Below, one piece after another: positions 18,714-28,669 of a DNA stretch of 64,000 nucleotides (the first letter of the stretch is position 1; each line of letters begins with the position of its first letter). Source of the DNA: an uncultured Bacteroidia bacterium (lineage in GTDB: Bacteria; Bacteroidota; Bacteroidia; Bacteroidales; Prolixibacteraceae); the NCBI GenBank assembly GCA_903902325.1, contig CAIUUO010000050.1:1-64000 (forward strand), read 5' to 3'. The notes below the pieces were generated by a model. That model made no database searches. It saw nothing but the letters and a program-made list of their open reading frames with translations, and had not been told where the DNA came from. The position numbers and the translations under genes are program-made.

Positions 18714-21437
18714 TTATTTTAAAGTAATGGTACCTTCACTGATTGCCGGTACTTCAAAGACCAACTGATTGCCTTTGCGGACTGTCTTAAGTTCAGAAAC
18801 CTTATCTCCGACTTGCAGGGATACCTTTTTTACTGAATTTGCCGGAATTCCGATTTCAGTGACCTGATTGCATGATATCTGCAGCGCTTTGTCTTTGAAA
18901 ATCAGGTTTGCAGAGCCATTGGGTATTTTTGATTTCAGGGTGTAGCCATTGCTGGTGACTGATTCACCTTTTCCAAGGTAAAGGCAAAGCAGTTGGACAG
19001 TTGGGACAACCTGGACTGTTATGACGCTGAAATAACCTTTGAGGCTACCGTTTTTCGCGTTAAGTATCATCGCAGGATCTGTTGATTGGTAGATTTCCTG
19101 GTAAGTGTTGTTGGTATTGAAGATGGTCATGGCGGTAAAATGGCCGGGGTCCAGAGTTTTTTCAAGGGCGATTTTACTGACCGTAAATCCCTTCACTCCC
19201 TTGTAGGGCTCGAACACGGCGATAAAAGGCCTGGTACGGGCTTCTGCGTTGGTATGGATGGTAAAAAGAGGAAGCTGGCTGTCGTGGTAGAATCTTCCTG
19301 AAGTCTTTGTTTTTAAGGACATTGCCTTGTAATAGGTTGCTCCGTCCCTACCGGGAAGCAAAACCTGCAGGAAAAGGTCTTTCGACTGGTCGTCCTGCAT
19401 GGAGAAAAGTGCCGTAAGGTTTTCCTTGTGGCCTGAAAGTTTTTCCACATCCGTGAAATAGCGAAATCCGGGATGATCCTGCTCTGTCCTTGGATAGCTG
19501 TCAGCAACGGTTTTAAGCGGATGACGCTTGTTGTCGAGGAAAGTGACAGAGTCGCCGATGTTGTGGTAGACATAGTCGTTGCTGATGGCATTGTCTGACC
19601 TGTAAATGTCAACATAATAGCCGCTTGTCGCGGAAGTGCGGATCAGCGCCAGTGTGCGTGACTGGTTTGTATTTGTAGATTTGTCGAGGTAGCGGGTATC
19701 CGTGAAGGAATAATCAGGAGAAACGGCTGCCTGGTCGGGCATTGGTTCCATGGCTGCAAGGTCGATCTGGCCAATATTTTTTGCACCTGCGGCTCCGCTG
19801 AATGGGACGGAACTGGAGGATCCTGCCGCGACGACGGTATTGTGGGCGGCCCATTGGCTGTAATAATTCCTGTGCAATGGATGTTCGTAGTTGGGGCCGG
19901 TTCCGGCGTCGATGCCCAGTACTTCACCCATTCCGTAAAGTTCCATGGCCATGCCGTTGCAATGGTTGTGGTTGTAGGTCGCTCCCTGGACTCCAATCAT
20001 CAGTCCGGTCTGGGGCTCCGTGCCGTTTCGTTGAATGAAATAGCGTGCGAATTCGAGGGTGCCGGTGCGTGGCCACCTGTAGGTTGCCGTGGTTGCCGGA
20101 AGACTCGGAAGGAAAGTCAGCAGTCCCAGGAATCCTGAATTTTCGCGTTTGTACTTGCCGCCGTCTATCAGTTTGTTCATGGAGGCGAGCATGTCGGGCA
20201 GTATCGGATCGTTGTATTTGGTGGCTCCTATAATTCCTATTTCCAGGGATTCCGGACTTTGTGAAGCCCTGCCGGTATCACCGAATCCAGCGACCGTCAG
20301 ATTTGGGAATGAATATTTGATCATGGCATAAGATGCCTTGAAAAGTGCAGGGAATTGACGGAAAATATCGTAGCCGTTTTTCTCGAGCGCCAGGGCGGAA
20401 ATCAACAGGTTGCCAACAGGATAGTTGTGGTAACCTCCGGGTTCTTTCCAGTGGCCGTCAGGAGTAAGCCATTTCTGGACGGTGGAAGGCAAAGCCAGCT
20501 GGCCGCAACCCCCGTTGATGGTGTCTTTGGATAGGATAAACTGAAGATAATAGTCTTTTTTCTGTTTGTTTTCCAGGTTGAGGGTGGCAAAGACCATGGT
20601 GGAACTTTCGGCGGCATACCAGTTGTTGTTCCAATACCCGCGGAAGGCGAGGGTAGAGGCAAACTTCTCAAAAACCGTTTCGTACCACTGCAGGTCGTAG
20701 CCGTTTTGCTGCATGTAAGGCTTGACAAAGTCATAGGCCAGGATCAAAGGGCGGTGGTTGGCATCTCCCAGAGTTTGCATGTCGAGCAATCCAGTCCGGC
20801 ATGGACCGACAATCGGCTCCTGGTAGTAAACTCCCCGGGCCCACTGGTCCAGCAGGTCGGCGGCAAAGCGGGCATATTTCGTATCACCAGTGAGCCAGTA
20901 AACAATTGCAGCATCCAGCGCCAGGTCGTTGATCTCGCCGTTGATGCTGCTGATGAACTCTGCAGGGTCGATCCAGTCCTTCTTGCCTGTTTCGGGATTG
21001 TAGCATTGCATCACACGGGAAGTGTCGTTGGGGACCAGTTCGTCGATGTTGGGTCGGCGATAGGGTGTTCCTTTTTCCGTGAGGGGTGCACGCAGGTAGG
21101 TGGATACCCTGACGGTTGGAACCGGTGCATTGCCTGTCCAGTTTGTCAGCCTGGAACCCGAATCATCGGCAAAGACCCTGGTGTAATGTTTCCCGGGAAT
21201 CCTGTTCATGAGATAGCGGCTCAGGATCCATTGCGGGTCGGTGGCATGACGCTCGACATAGGGAGAAACGGTTTTGCTCATCTCTTCGAAAATCTTTCCT
21301 GCCCAGGCATGTTCCCTGATCTTTTGGAGGATTATCTTTTTGTCGCCGTCATTGACAAGGATGTGGGGGTTTTGGGCAAATGAACTAATGCCTAACATTA
21401 AAATGATAAAGAAAAGTGCAAAATTCTTGATTGACAT
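18714..21437 (-). CDS. heparinase II/III-type large secreted protein (candidate polysaccharide lyase)
   Basis: 907 aa; NHNHCNGMAMELYGMGEVLGIDAGTG plus toroid-like N-terminal half. Confidence 0.7.
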   Translation of the reverse strand: MSIKNFALFFIILMLGISSFAQNPHILVNDGDKKIILQKIREHAWAGKIFEEMSKTVSPYVERHATDPQWILSRYLMNRIPGKHYTRVFADDSGSRLTNWTGNAPVPTVRVSTYLRAPLTEKGTPYRRPNIDELVPNDTSRVMQCYNPETGKKDWIDPAEFISSINGEINDLALDAAIVYWLTGDTKYARFAADLLDQWARGVYYQEPIVGPCRTGLLDMQTLGDANHRPLILAYDFVKPYMQQNGYDLQWYETVFEKFASTLAFRGYWNNNWYAAESSTMVFATLNLENKQKKDYYLQFILSKDTINGGCGQLALPSTVQKWLTPDGHWKEPGGYHNYPVGNLLISALALEKNGYDIFRQFPALFKASYAMIKYSFPNLTVAGFGDTGRASQSPESLEIGIIGATKYNDPILPDMLASMNKLIDGGKYKRENSGFLGLLTFLPSLPATTATYRWPRTGTLEFARYFIQRNGTEPQTGLMIGVQGATYNHNHCNGMAMELYGMGEVLGIDAGTGPNYEHPLHRNYYSQWAAHNTVVAAGSSSSVPFSGAAGAKNIGQIDLAAMEPMPDQAAVSPDYSFTDTRYLDKSTNTNQSRTLALIRTSATSGYYVDIYRSDNAISNDYVYHNIGDSVTFLDNKRHPLKTVADSYPRTEQDHPGFRYFTDVEKLSGHKENLTALFSMQDDQSKDLFLQVLLPGRDGATYYKAMSLKTKTSGRFYHDSQLPLFTIHTNAEARTRPFIAVFEPYKGVKGFTVSKIALEKTLDPGHFTAMTIFNTNNTYQEIYQSTDPAMILNAKNGSLKGYFSVITVQVVPTVQLLCLYLGKGESVTSNGYTLKSKIPNGSANLIFKDKALQISCNQVTEIGIPANSVKKVSLQVGDKVSELKTVRKGNQLVFEVPAISEGTITLK

Positions 21438-21473
21438 GATTTTCAGATAATTGCGATATTTTTAATTCTTGTG

Positions 21474-21562
21474 ATTTGTGTCCTTTGAGTTATCCTTTGA
21501 GATCTTTGTGGTAAAAAATTTAACCACTAAGGACACAAAGGCAACTGCGAAGGAACACTAAG
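21474..21562. repeat. inverted pair of ACAAAGG-type repeats with short central loop
   Basis: ttgtgtcctttgagttatcctttgagatctttgtggtaa / ttaaccactaaggacacaaaggcaactgcgaaggaacactaagg. Confidence 0.8.
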
Positions 21563-21643
21563 GCCTGTTCTTTGAAAAATTGATCATCCTGAATTCCAGT
21601 TAACTTCGATTCGGAAGCAAATGCCGTGGATTCGGTCGCCCCT

Positions 21644-21675
21644 TCTCCTAGTCTCCTTGTCTCCAAGTCTCCCCT
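21644..21675. repeat. four 8-bp tandem units TCTCCNNG
   Basis: tctcctag|tctccttg|tctccaag|tctcccct. Confidence 0.8.
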
Positions 21676-21683
21676 TCACCCTC

Positions 21684-22880
21684 TCATTTTTCTCCTGTCA
21701 TCAACCAGATCACCGGGTGCCTGACAGGCAAATTCCTGATTACCTCGGGATGGGTTGGGTTAGACGGGAGTTTGAGAAAAGTCTGGATGTAGGATTCTTC
21801 CTGGTAAGCGATTCCTGCGAAAAGTAGGCTCGACTGCCGCACGGGCCATTCCTCCCAGATGAAGATATCCTTGGCAAAAGGCCATGTTGCCTTGTCCTTG
21901 ATAAAGGGAAAAATGTATTTCATTCCCTTTTTCAGGGATTTACCATCGGGAGTAGTAAAGGTCCATAGGTTGTCCTTAGGGGTGGAAAGGATTTCGGCCA
22001 CATTGCAGAAGGCATCCGTGTTGAAGAGTGAATATCCGAATGGCTTGGTGCGCTTGATCTCCAATGGAAAACTTCCGTCATCGGCCATTTGAGTCGGAAG
22101 GAGAATGGTCTTAAAACGATTGATGCACATTTGCCTGATGGTTTCATCTCCAACGAGAGTCGACATAGCTGAAACGGTTGCGACCCAGCAGGTACCATGG
22201 TTGTTTTTGGCATTCATTTCATCGAGGCCGTATGAGTGGGTGGTCATCCATTTCAGAAATTGAGTGAACCACTCTTTGATCGCCCCGGCTTCTTTATCAG
22301 GGATAGCCTTCCTGTCGATCAGTATTTGCGCTGACCGGGCCACCTCCACCAGGTGATAGGCATCTATCAGGCCGATGCCCCTTCCGGTATAGCGGCCCCA
22401 GATTGCCTGGGCGTAAAGCATATTCGGATTCATCCTGGTAAGTGTGTCTGCAAACCACGCATTTAGATGTTGAGATGCCCCGGCTGCATATTTTATTTCC
22501 CCTGTGAGCAGCCATGCCGAAGTAAGGGTTGACGTGATGTCGCTGAAGCGGATCATGGCCAGCCTGTGATCAGAGAAATTATCCGGATTGCTCTGCCCGT
22601 CCTTCTGGATGTACGGACCGCCTGGATTTGCCGGATCAGGCCACCAGTAATCACCTTCCGAATAGAAATCGTGGGTTCCGCCGGCACTTCGCTTGCAATG
22701 GGAAGCTGTCACGGTGACAGGCTTTTCGTCGAGCATTTTGTCGGCACGTCCGATGGTCTCTGTCCGGACATTGTTGATGACAGTTTGCGACAGATCCGTT
22801 TTTTTTGCGAAAACCGGATTTCCCAACTGAATTAACAGTACAATCAGTACCAAAAAAGAGGATACTCTTTTCGACATCAT
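21684..22880 (-). CDS. alginate lyase-superfamily protein, PL38-like
   Basis: RSAGGTHDFYSEGDYWWPDPANPGGPYIQKDG, MNPNMLYAQAIWGRYTGRGIGLIDAYHLVE, NNHGTCW. Confidence 0.75.
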   Translation of the reverse strand: MMSKRVSSFLVLIVLLIQLGNPVFAKKTDLSQTVINNVRTETIGRADKMLDEKPVTVTASHCKRSAGGTHDFYSEGDYWWPDPANPGGPYIQKDGQSNPDNFSDHRLAMIRFSDITSTLTSAWLLTGEIKYAAGASQHLNAWFADTLTRMNPNMLYAQAIWGRYTGRGIGLIDAYHLVEVARSAQILIDRKAIPDKEAGAIKEWFTQFLKWMTTHSYGLDEMNAKNNHGTCWVATVSAMSTLVGDETIRQMCINRFKTILLPTQMADDGSFPLEIKRTKPFGYSLFNTDAFCNVAEILSTPKDNLWTFTTPDGKSLKKGMKYIFPFIKDKATWPFAKDIFIWEEWPVRQSSLLFAGIAYQEESYIQTFLKLPSNPTHPEVIRNLPVRHPVIWLMTGEK

Positions 22881-22896
22881 ATATGAATAATAGAAT

Positions 22897-23000
22897 TACA
22901 CCACAAAGGGCACTAAGGGTAACACGAAGGGCACAAAGTAAAAACCATCAGGCGTTTTTTGTGTCCTTTGAGTTGTACTTTGAGTCCTTCGTGGTGAAAG
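22897..23000. repeat. inverted pair of ACAAAGG-type repeats
   Basis: accacaaagggcactaagggtaacacgaagggcacaaag / tttgtgtcctttgagttgtactttgagtccttcgtggtg. Confidence 0.8.
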
Positions 23001-23016
23001 ATGGAGCTAAATGATA

Positions 23017-24459
23017 TTAAAGTTTGTAGTACTGTTCCCAACCCTGGCGAGGTGGAGCGCCAACGAGCAGTTCATTCGCGATTTTGTTGTTGGTGATCTG
23101 TTTGGTTTCGCGGTCGAACATCAGTTTTGTGTTCAGTTGTTGGGCCAAAACACCCAGATTGAAGACCTGACTCAGCGGTCCGGCGATTTCAAACCTTGAG
23201 CGGCAAACTTCCTCGCCTTTGACGCCTTTCAGGAAGTTGGCATAGTGGTTGGATGGACTCTTGGGTACTTCCGGCAATTTTGATTCCATCTCTTTGGCCT
23301 TTGCCTCAGGGATAATCGTCAGGGTACTGGCATGTGATCCGCCTTTGAAGGTCAGCTCCTTGCTGTAGATGATCTTGCCCGGATTCAGTTTGGACGGCTG
23401 GATCTTTCCGTTGCTTGCAGCAGGGATATTCGGGTCGAGCGCAGTGGTACCACCATAGCCTTCCGGAACCTGAGGAACATTGTTGACCCCATCGTACCAG
23501 GTGATCACCAGCGGAGGCATCGCACCCCTCTTCGGGAATTTGAAAGCAAGGGTTGTGGATTGCGGGTAGAAGTAGGTGTTGTAACCTTCACTCTTCAGGC
23601 ACTCGATTTCGTAGGGTAGTCCCAGTTCCAGGAATTCGTGGGCGGTATCGATGATGTGTGCGCCCCAGTCGCCCAGTGCGCCCATACCGAAGTCATACCA
23701 GCAGCGCCATTGGCCGAGGTGGTAATCCTTGTTGTAATCATGGTGCAGTTTGGTGGTCATGTGCCATTGTTCCCAGTCGAGGGTAGCAGGAATAGGTTGT
23801 GCCTCAGGATATTTGGCGTTCTTGAAGTCCCAGCCGTGCCATCTGCGTGCTGAGTTCATGTGGGCGGTGATGGCGGTTACATCCTTGATGATGCCGGCAT
23901 CCTTCCATGCCTTAAACTGGAAATAGTTGGCTTCGGAGTGACCCTGGTTACCCATTTGGGTGGCCACCTTGTATTTTTTTGCTGCCTTGATCATCAGCTC
24001 CACCTCGTTGAAGGTACGGCCCATGGGTTTCTCTGAGTAGATGCCTTTGCCTTCGCTCATGGCCAGCATCGCGATGGGAAAATGCGCAAAGTCGGGAACT
24101 CCGGCAGTTACCGCATCAAACTGTTTGCCCATTTTGTCGAACATTTCCCTGAAATCCTTAAAACGGGGAACATCGGGAAAATTCTTGAGTGTTTCCTGCG
24201 TGTGTGGAGCGCCCATGTCAACATCACACAAGGCAACAATGTTGCAAAGCCCTGTTCTGTAAAGGTCCTTGATGTCTGATCCTCCCTGGTTACCGATACC
24301 GCAGACAGCCAGATTGACTTTGTCGCTGGGGGCAACTGGTTTGGTGGCCGGACCGGCACCTGTTGCCTTGTGGGTAATCAGTGTGGGGAGGGATACGGCA
24401 GCCGAAAGGACTGCGGCATTCTTCAGGAATGAACGTCTTGAAGCTTCATTTGATTTCAT
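23017..24459 (-). CDS. Gfo/Idh/MocA family oxidoreductase with Tat signal
   Basis: SRRSFLKNAAVLSAAVSLP Tat motif; VNLAVCGIGNQGGSD, YSEKPMGRTFNEVELMIKAAKK. Confidence 0.9.
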   Translation of the reverse strand: MKSNEASRRSFLKNAAVLSAAVSLPTLITHKATGAGPATKPVAPSDKVNLAVCGIGNQGGSDIKDLYRTGLCNIVALCDVDMGAPHTQETLKNFPDVPRFKDFREMFDKMGKQFDAVTAGVPDFAHFPIAMLAMSEGKGIYSEKPMGRTFNEVELMIKAAKKYKVATQMGNQGHSEANYFQFKAWKDAGIIKDVTAITAHMNSARRWHGWDFKNAKYPEAQPIPATLDWEQWHMTTKLHHDYNKDYHLGQWRCWYDFGMGALGDWGAHIIDTAHEFLELGLPYEIECLKSEGYNTYFYPQSTTLAFKFPKRGAMPPLVITWYDGVNNVPQVPEGYGGTTALDPNIPAASNGKIQPSKLNPGKIIYSKELTFKGGSHASTLTIIPEAKAKEMESKLPEVPKSPSNHYANFLKGVKGEEVCRSRFEIAGPLSQVFNLGVLAQQLNTKLMFDRETKQITNNKIANELLVGAPPRQGWEQYYKL

Positions 24460-24571
24460 GAGTTTTTTGCTTTAATGTTTGGTAATATAATTGAGTATGT
24501 GTTTGTGTCTCTTTGCGGGCTTTGCACGACATTTTATCAGCAATTCTTAGACATTAATTTGTATCAATGGA

Positions 24572-26422
24572 TTAATGAATGTTTGATTTTATTTCAATTT
24601 TGTTTTTTCCCGGTTTTAGGCCGATACTCTGGGCTGACGGATCAGTCTTTTTCCCATTTAAAAATATAGTTTCACCATAGGTAAGCACTACCGAGAATTC
24701 GCCTGTCATCCTTGCAGGAATTTCGATGTTGTAGGTTTTCACCTTATTGCCGGCAACACGATATTCAGCGTTAATATGGCCAAGAAGGGTAGGTACCCTG
24801 ATGCTGCCGGATTTTAGATCTGCCATTTGAGGATGAATGATGGCCTTGCTGTATCCCGGTGCACCGGGACGAATTCCCCACAAGCATCGCGGGATGATGT
24901 TGGCAGGAGCGGCACCCCAGGCGTGGTTCCAGTCGGAATTGGGTTTGTATTTCATGTCCCAGGCTTCCATGGTAATGGTTGATCCTACCCTGATCATGTT
25001 CCACCAGCTGCGGTCGGTGGTGGCACTCATCAGGTCAAGTGCGTACTGGCCTTCGTTGTACCTGTAAAGTCCTTCCAGCAGGTATTGCGATCCGTAGACG
25101 CTGCAGGCCATTCCCCGCGATTTGACAAAATTGGTCACAGTCTTGATGTTTTCGGGTGCTACGATACCAAATGCCAGCGCCATCATGTTGGCATGAAGCG
25201 AGGAATGGGCAGAACCCTCTCCGTCGACATAGATCCCTTTTTCTGTATTGAAGAGCTTTTGATTGATGCTCTCCTTCACTTTGGCAGCCATTTTTTCGAA
25301 ATATTCCCTGTCGGCTTGTTTGTCGAGTAAACCGGCGATTTCGGCCATGAGCCGCATGTTTTCATAAAAGAAACAGTTCACCATGGTGTTGATTGCGACC
25401 ATTTCATACCCGTCGCGTTCACCTTCGGCATTGACGAGCTTCCAGCTTGTATCCTTTTGTCCGGCCGGCCAGTCCACGATGTCCCTGAGCCGTTGTTTTG
25501 AATCTGAAAAGCCAAGTTTCCGCATGAATTCTTCGTTCACTTTCCCGGTGGTGGTGCTGATCAGACCATCTTCGCGGGCAAGATCCATTAGGGTCTTGGT
25601 TTTCAGCTGGTCGTAGTATTTCTTCAGCAGTTCCGTATCACCCGAATAGCAATAATCCTGGTAAGCAAGCAGTACGACATGGAGCTGCCATTCTGTAGGC
25701 CAGGTTGGATGACTCATAAAATGTTCGATGGTCGATCTGGCCATGTCATATTCCTTGTCGACACAATAATGACCCAGCTGGTTAAGGTAAGCATCCGCTT
25801 CGTAAGGTATCCGCTCACGATCGCCATCGATGTAAAGGCCCGCGAAGGAGGTGGCCTTGATGCTGTATTTGCACAATTTCCAGACCTGGTTCAGAACGGT
25901 GTCTGAGCAACTGAAATCACTTTGGCTCTCGTCGAAATAGTGGAAACGGGCCTTTTGACGGACATCAGAAGCGGTTATTTTTTGGCCGGGATTTTTAATT
26001 TCCGCATACCTGAAGGGCATGACAACGCCTGCGGAATCGGGAAGAAGGACAGCCGCGCCGGATGTGTTTCTTTTATCTGCCTTTAATTGGATGGTATAGC
26101 TGGTTTGTGCGGGTGAAACCGGAAGGCTGACCTCCGCGAAGCGAATGGAACCTCCTGGATTCCTGTCAATTTTGCCGTTCAGCAGTTTTTCTCCCAGACT
26201 TATCACAAGCGTTTCGGGTTCTTTGGCCTTGTAGGTCAATTCAAGTGTTCCGAAGGCGTCCTTGCCAAAATCGATGAAATAATCTCCCTCCGGACTCCTG
26301 TTAATAGCAACCGGTGCAATACGCTCAATTTGAATTGCTTTCTTCGAACCGACCTGTGTAATTGCATAACAGGTTGATAACAATAAGAATAGTAGCGTCA
26401 AGACAGAAAATAATTTATTCAT
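24572..26422 (-). CDS. alpha-L-rhamnosidase-like protein (GH78)
   Basis: IDGDRERIPYEADAYLNQLGHYCVDKEYDMARSTIEHFMSHPTWPTEWQLH, WGAAPANIIPRCLWGIRPGAPGYSKAIIHPQ. Confidence 0.85.
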   Translation of the reverse strand: MNKLFSVLTLLFLLLSTCYAITQVGSKKAIQIERIAPVAINRSPEGDYFIDFGKDAFGTLELTYKAKEPETLVISLGEKLLNGKIDRNPGGSIRFAEVSLPVSPAQTSYTIQLKADKRNTSGAAVLLPDSAGVVMPFRYAEIKNPGQKITASDVRQKARFHYFDESQSDFSCSDTVLNQVWKLCKYSIKATSFAGLYIDGDRERIPYEADAYLNQLGHYCVDKEYDMARSTIEHFMSHPTWPTEWQLHVVLLAYQDYCYSGDTELLKKYYDQLKTKTLMDLAREDGLISTTTGKVNEEFMRKLGFSDSKQRLRDIVDWPAGQKDTSWKLVNAEGERDGYEMVAINTMVNCFFYENMRLMAEIAGLLDKQADREYFEKMAAKVKESINQKLFNTEKGIYVDGEGSAHSSLHANMMALAFGIVAPENIKTVTNFVKSRGMACSVYGSQYLLEGLYRYNEGQYALDLMSATTDRSWWNMIRVGSTITMEAWDMKYKPNSDWNHAWGAAPANIIPRCLWGIRPGAPGYSKAIIHPQMADLKSGSIRVPTLLGHINAEYRVAGNKVKTYNIEIPARMTGEFSVVLTYGETIFLNGKKTDPSAQSIGLKPGKNKIEIKSNIH

Positions 26423-26430
26423 CCTTTTTA

Positions 26431-26458
26431 TTCACTTTTCACTTTTCATTTTTCACTT
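26431..26458. repeat. four 7-bp units TTCACTT (inverse orientation of RTGARAA family)
   Basis: ttcactt|ttcactt|ttcattt|ttcactt. Confidence 0.85.
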
Positions 26459-28633
26459 TTATTCTGTCATCATTTTCCAGGTAACTTTTCCGATGTTGTC
26501 GGGTTTGCCTGATTCGACCCTGGATATTGATCCCGCTAATTTACCTTTTTTGTCCGAGGAAACCGCTATTTTACGCCATGAATAAACGCCTTTTTCATAG
26601 TCAAAAGTTTCGCCGTCATCATCATATAAATCATAATTTCCCTGCTTCTTTCCATACCAACGAATTACGAGGTCAAATTTCTCCCCGGCGGCCGGAGCAT
26701 GCAACAGCGGAGGCATCATCGGGATGATTCCGCCATCCTTGACAAATACTGGGATATGATCCAGACCGGCTGAAACCTGTATTACTTCACCCTCACCCGC
26801 CAATTTCCCGGTATAGAAATCATACCATTTTCCACGGGGCAAAACTACTTTTCGTTCGGTCTGTCCTTTGAAGAGTGGTGCAATCAGCAGGTATTCTCCG
26901 GCCATGTACTGATCTTTTATTTCTCTGGTAACGGCTTCTGCATAAGGATTTTCGCTAAGATTGGCATTCTTCAGTTCAGAAACAGTAGATTCGCCAAAAC
27001 CGGGTTCAAGATTCATGGCCCTGAAAGGCGGAGTTCCTTCGAAATGGTATTTGGCAAATTCCGAATAGAAATAGGGCATCAGCTGCATCCGGAGCAGGGC
27101 GATTGCCTTCACCTCTTTCTCCACTTCGGGGAAAGACCAGGGCTTGGTTCCGTCCGACCAGGCATTGATCATCGCCATGGGTGAAAAGCAGACGGTCTGC
27201 ATGCGGCGTACCCATTCTTCGCCGGTCTTTGAGCCACGTACTTCCGGTGTCCACAGTACGCCTGCAAAAGAGCTGTTGATCAGGGCGGTAATAAAATCTT
27301 CGTGACTGTAATAGTCGTTGTATATCACGTACGGGAAGGAGGATCCCCCTCCATTGGATGCACGCACAAGACCATATGTCCGGCTGTTTTGCTTCCGGTA
27401 CAGGTCGGTGGTCATCTTTTGAAGCATCAAACCGTAGGTCTGGCGCAACTGTTCGGCACTGGTGCTAGAAGGAAATTTTGCCACATCCGGCCAGAGCCAT
27501 CGGTCGTAGCCATCACATTCGTCGATCTTGTATCCGCTTACACCGATGCTGACCTGGTCTTTTTGCAACTGACCGGTGATGATCTCCCTCGCCTCTGGAA
27601 GGGTCAGATCCGCAACCAGGCCTCCCCAAACAGTATGGGAACCGGTAAGTGGTTTAATTTTTTCATAGATGGGTGAATCAGGTGAAACGTATGGATTCGT
27701 CCATAGATTGAGCCGGATGCCCATCTCTTTCATGGTTTTCACGAAAGCGGGAGGATCAGGGAAACGGCCCTTGTCCCACTCAAAGGTACAGGGATAGGAT
27801 TTGCTTTGCCATCCGGGCTCCAGTCCGATGAAATCAAGCGGGTAACCTTTCGCGGCGAAGGCTTTTGCTTCTTCGATCACCTGATCAGCTGTATATAAGG
27901 ATTTAACCCGCTGGGTAAAACCAAGTCCCCAGCGCGGTGGCAGACAGCCTCCGCCATTGAAGAGGTTGAAACGTCGGACAACATCCAGCGGAGTTGGCCC
28001 TGCAAAAAGGTATACTTCGGCACCGGAAGCGGGAACTACCATTTCTACGGCATCCGAATAAGGCGATGCACTCCAGTTTTTATTTGTATTTCTGTCGAGG
28101 GGTTGAGGCGCCTCCGGACTATCCTTCCTGACTGAAGTGCCCGCGTAGACAGTGATGTATCTGGCACTGTTGACAAAGACTCCGTATCCGAGATTCGAAA
28201 TGTAGAATGGCACCGGGGCGTGGTCCCGGCCATTGTCTGTTCCGCCGTAGTGGTCTACATGCAATTGCAGGATCTTGCCGCGTTGCTGAACCGTCTTGAA
28301 ATTCAGTCCAAAACCATAAAGTTGTTCCGCCTTCACCAAGGGGAAACGCAGAAAGGTCTTGCTATCCGTGCTTTCGGCAACAATGCCGGAAGCAGGAAGG
28401 GGGAAGGCAGTTGTTCCAAGTTTTGCCAGGGCTTCGGTATTGGGATTTGCTCCGGATGCCTTGAGCAGGTCGAACTTATCTGGAATCCCGACCGTGGTTT
28501 TCCAAACACCGGGTGCGACCTCAGTCCAAACCGGATTCTGGGAACTGACACGGAATGGGGAAAAGAGTAAAGCAATTATAAATGAGAAATTTATGATGTT
28601 TGTACTATATTTTGGTAAGATGCACATATTCAT
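26459..28633 (-). CDS. GH31 family glycosidase (alpha-xylosidase/alpha-glucosidase type)
   Basis: PPRWGLGF, KAFAAKGYPLDFIGLEPGWQ, GVSGYKIDECDGYD, C-terminal beta-sandwich typical of GH31. Confidence 0.85.
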   Translation of the reverse strand: MNMCILPKYSTNIINFSFIIALLFSPFRVSSQNPVWTEVAPGVWKTTVGIPDKFDLLKASGANPNTEALAKLGTTAFPLPASGIVAESTDSKTFLRFPLVKAEQLYGFGLNFKTVQQRGKILQLHVDHYGGTDNGRDHAPVPFYISNLGYGVFVNSARYITVYAGTSVRKDSPEAPQPLDRNTNKNWSASPYSDAVEMVVPASGAEVYLFAGPTPLDVVRRFNLFNGGGCLPPRWGLGFTQRVKSLYTADQVIEEAKAFAAKGYPLDFIGLEPGWQSKSYPCTFEWDKGRFPDPPAFVKTMKEMGIRLNLWTNPYVSPDSPIYEKIKPLTGSHTVWGGLVADLTLPEAREIITGQLQKDQVSIGVSGYKIDECDGYDRWLWPDVAKFPSSTSAEQLRQTYGLMLQKMTTDLYRKQNSRTYGLVRASNGGGSSFPYVIYNDYYSHEDFITALINSSFAGVLWTPEVRGSKTGEEWVRRMQTVCFSPMAMINAWSDGTKPWSFPEVEKEVKAIALLRMQLMPYFYSEFAKYHFEGTPPFRAMNLEPGFGESTVSELKNANLSENPYAEAVTREIKDQYMAGEYLLIAPLFKGQTERKVVLPRGKWYDFYTGKLAGEGEVIQVSAGLDHIPVFVKDGGIIPMMPPLLHAPAAGEKFDLVIRWYGKKQGNYDLYDDDGETFDYEKGVYSWRKIAVSSDKKGKLAGSISRVESGKPDNIGKVTWKMMTE

Positions 28634-28669
28634 TTTTATTTAATTTATTGAAATTAAATTGAACATCGC

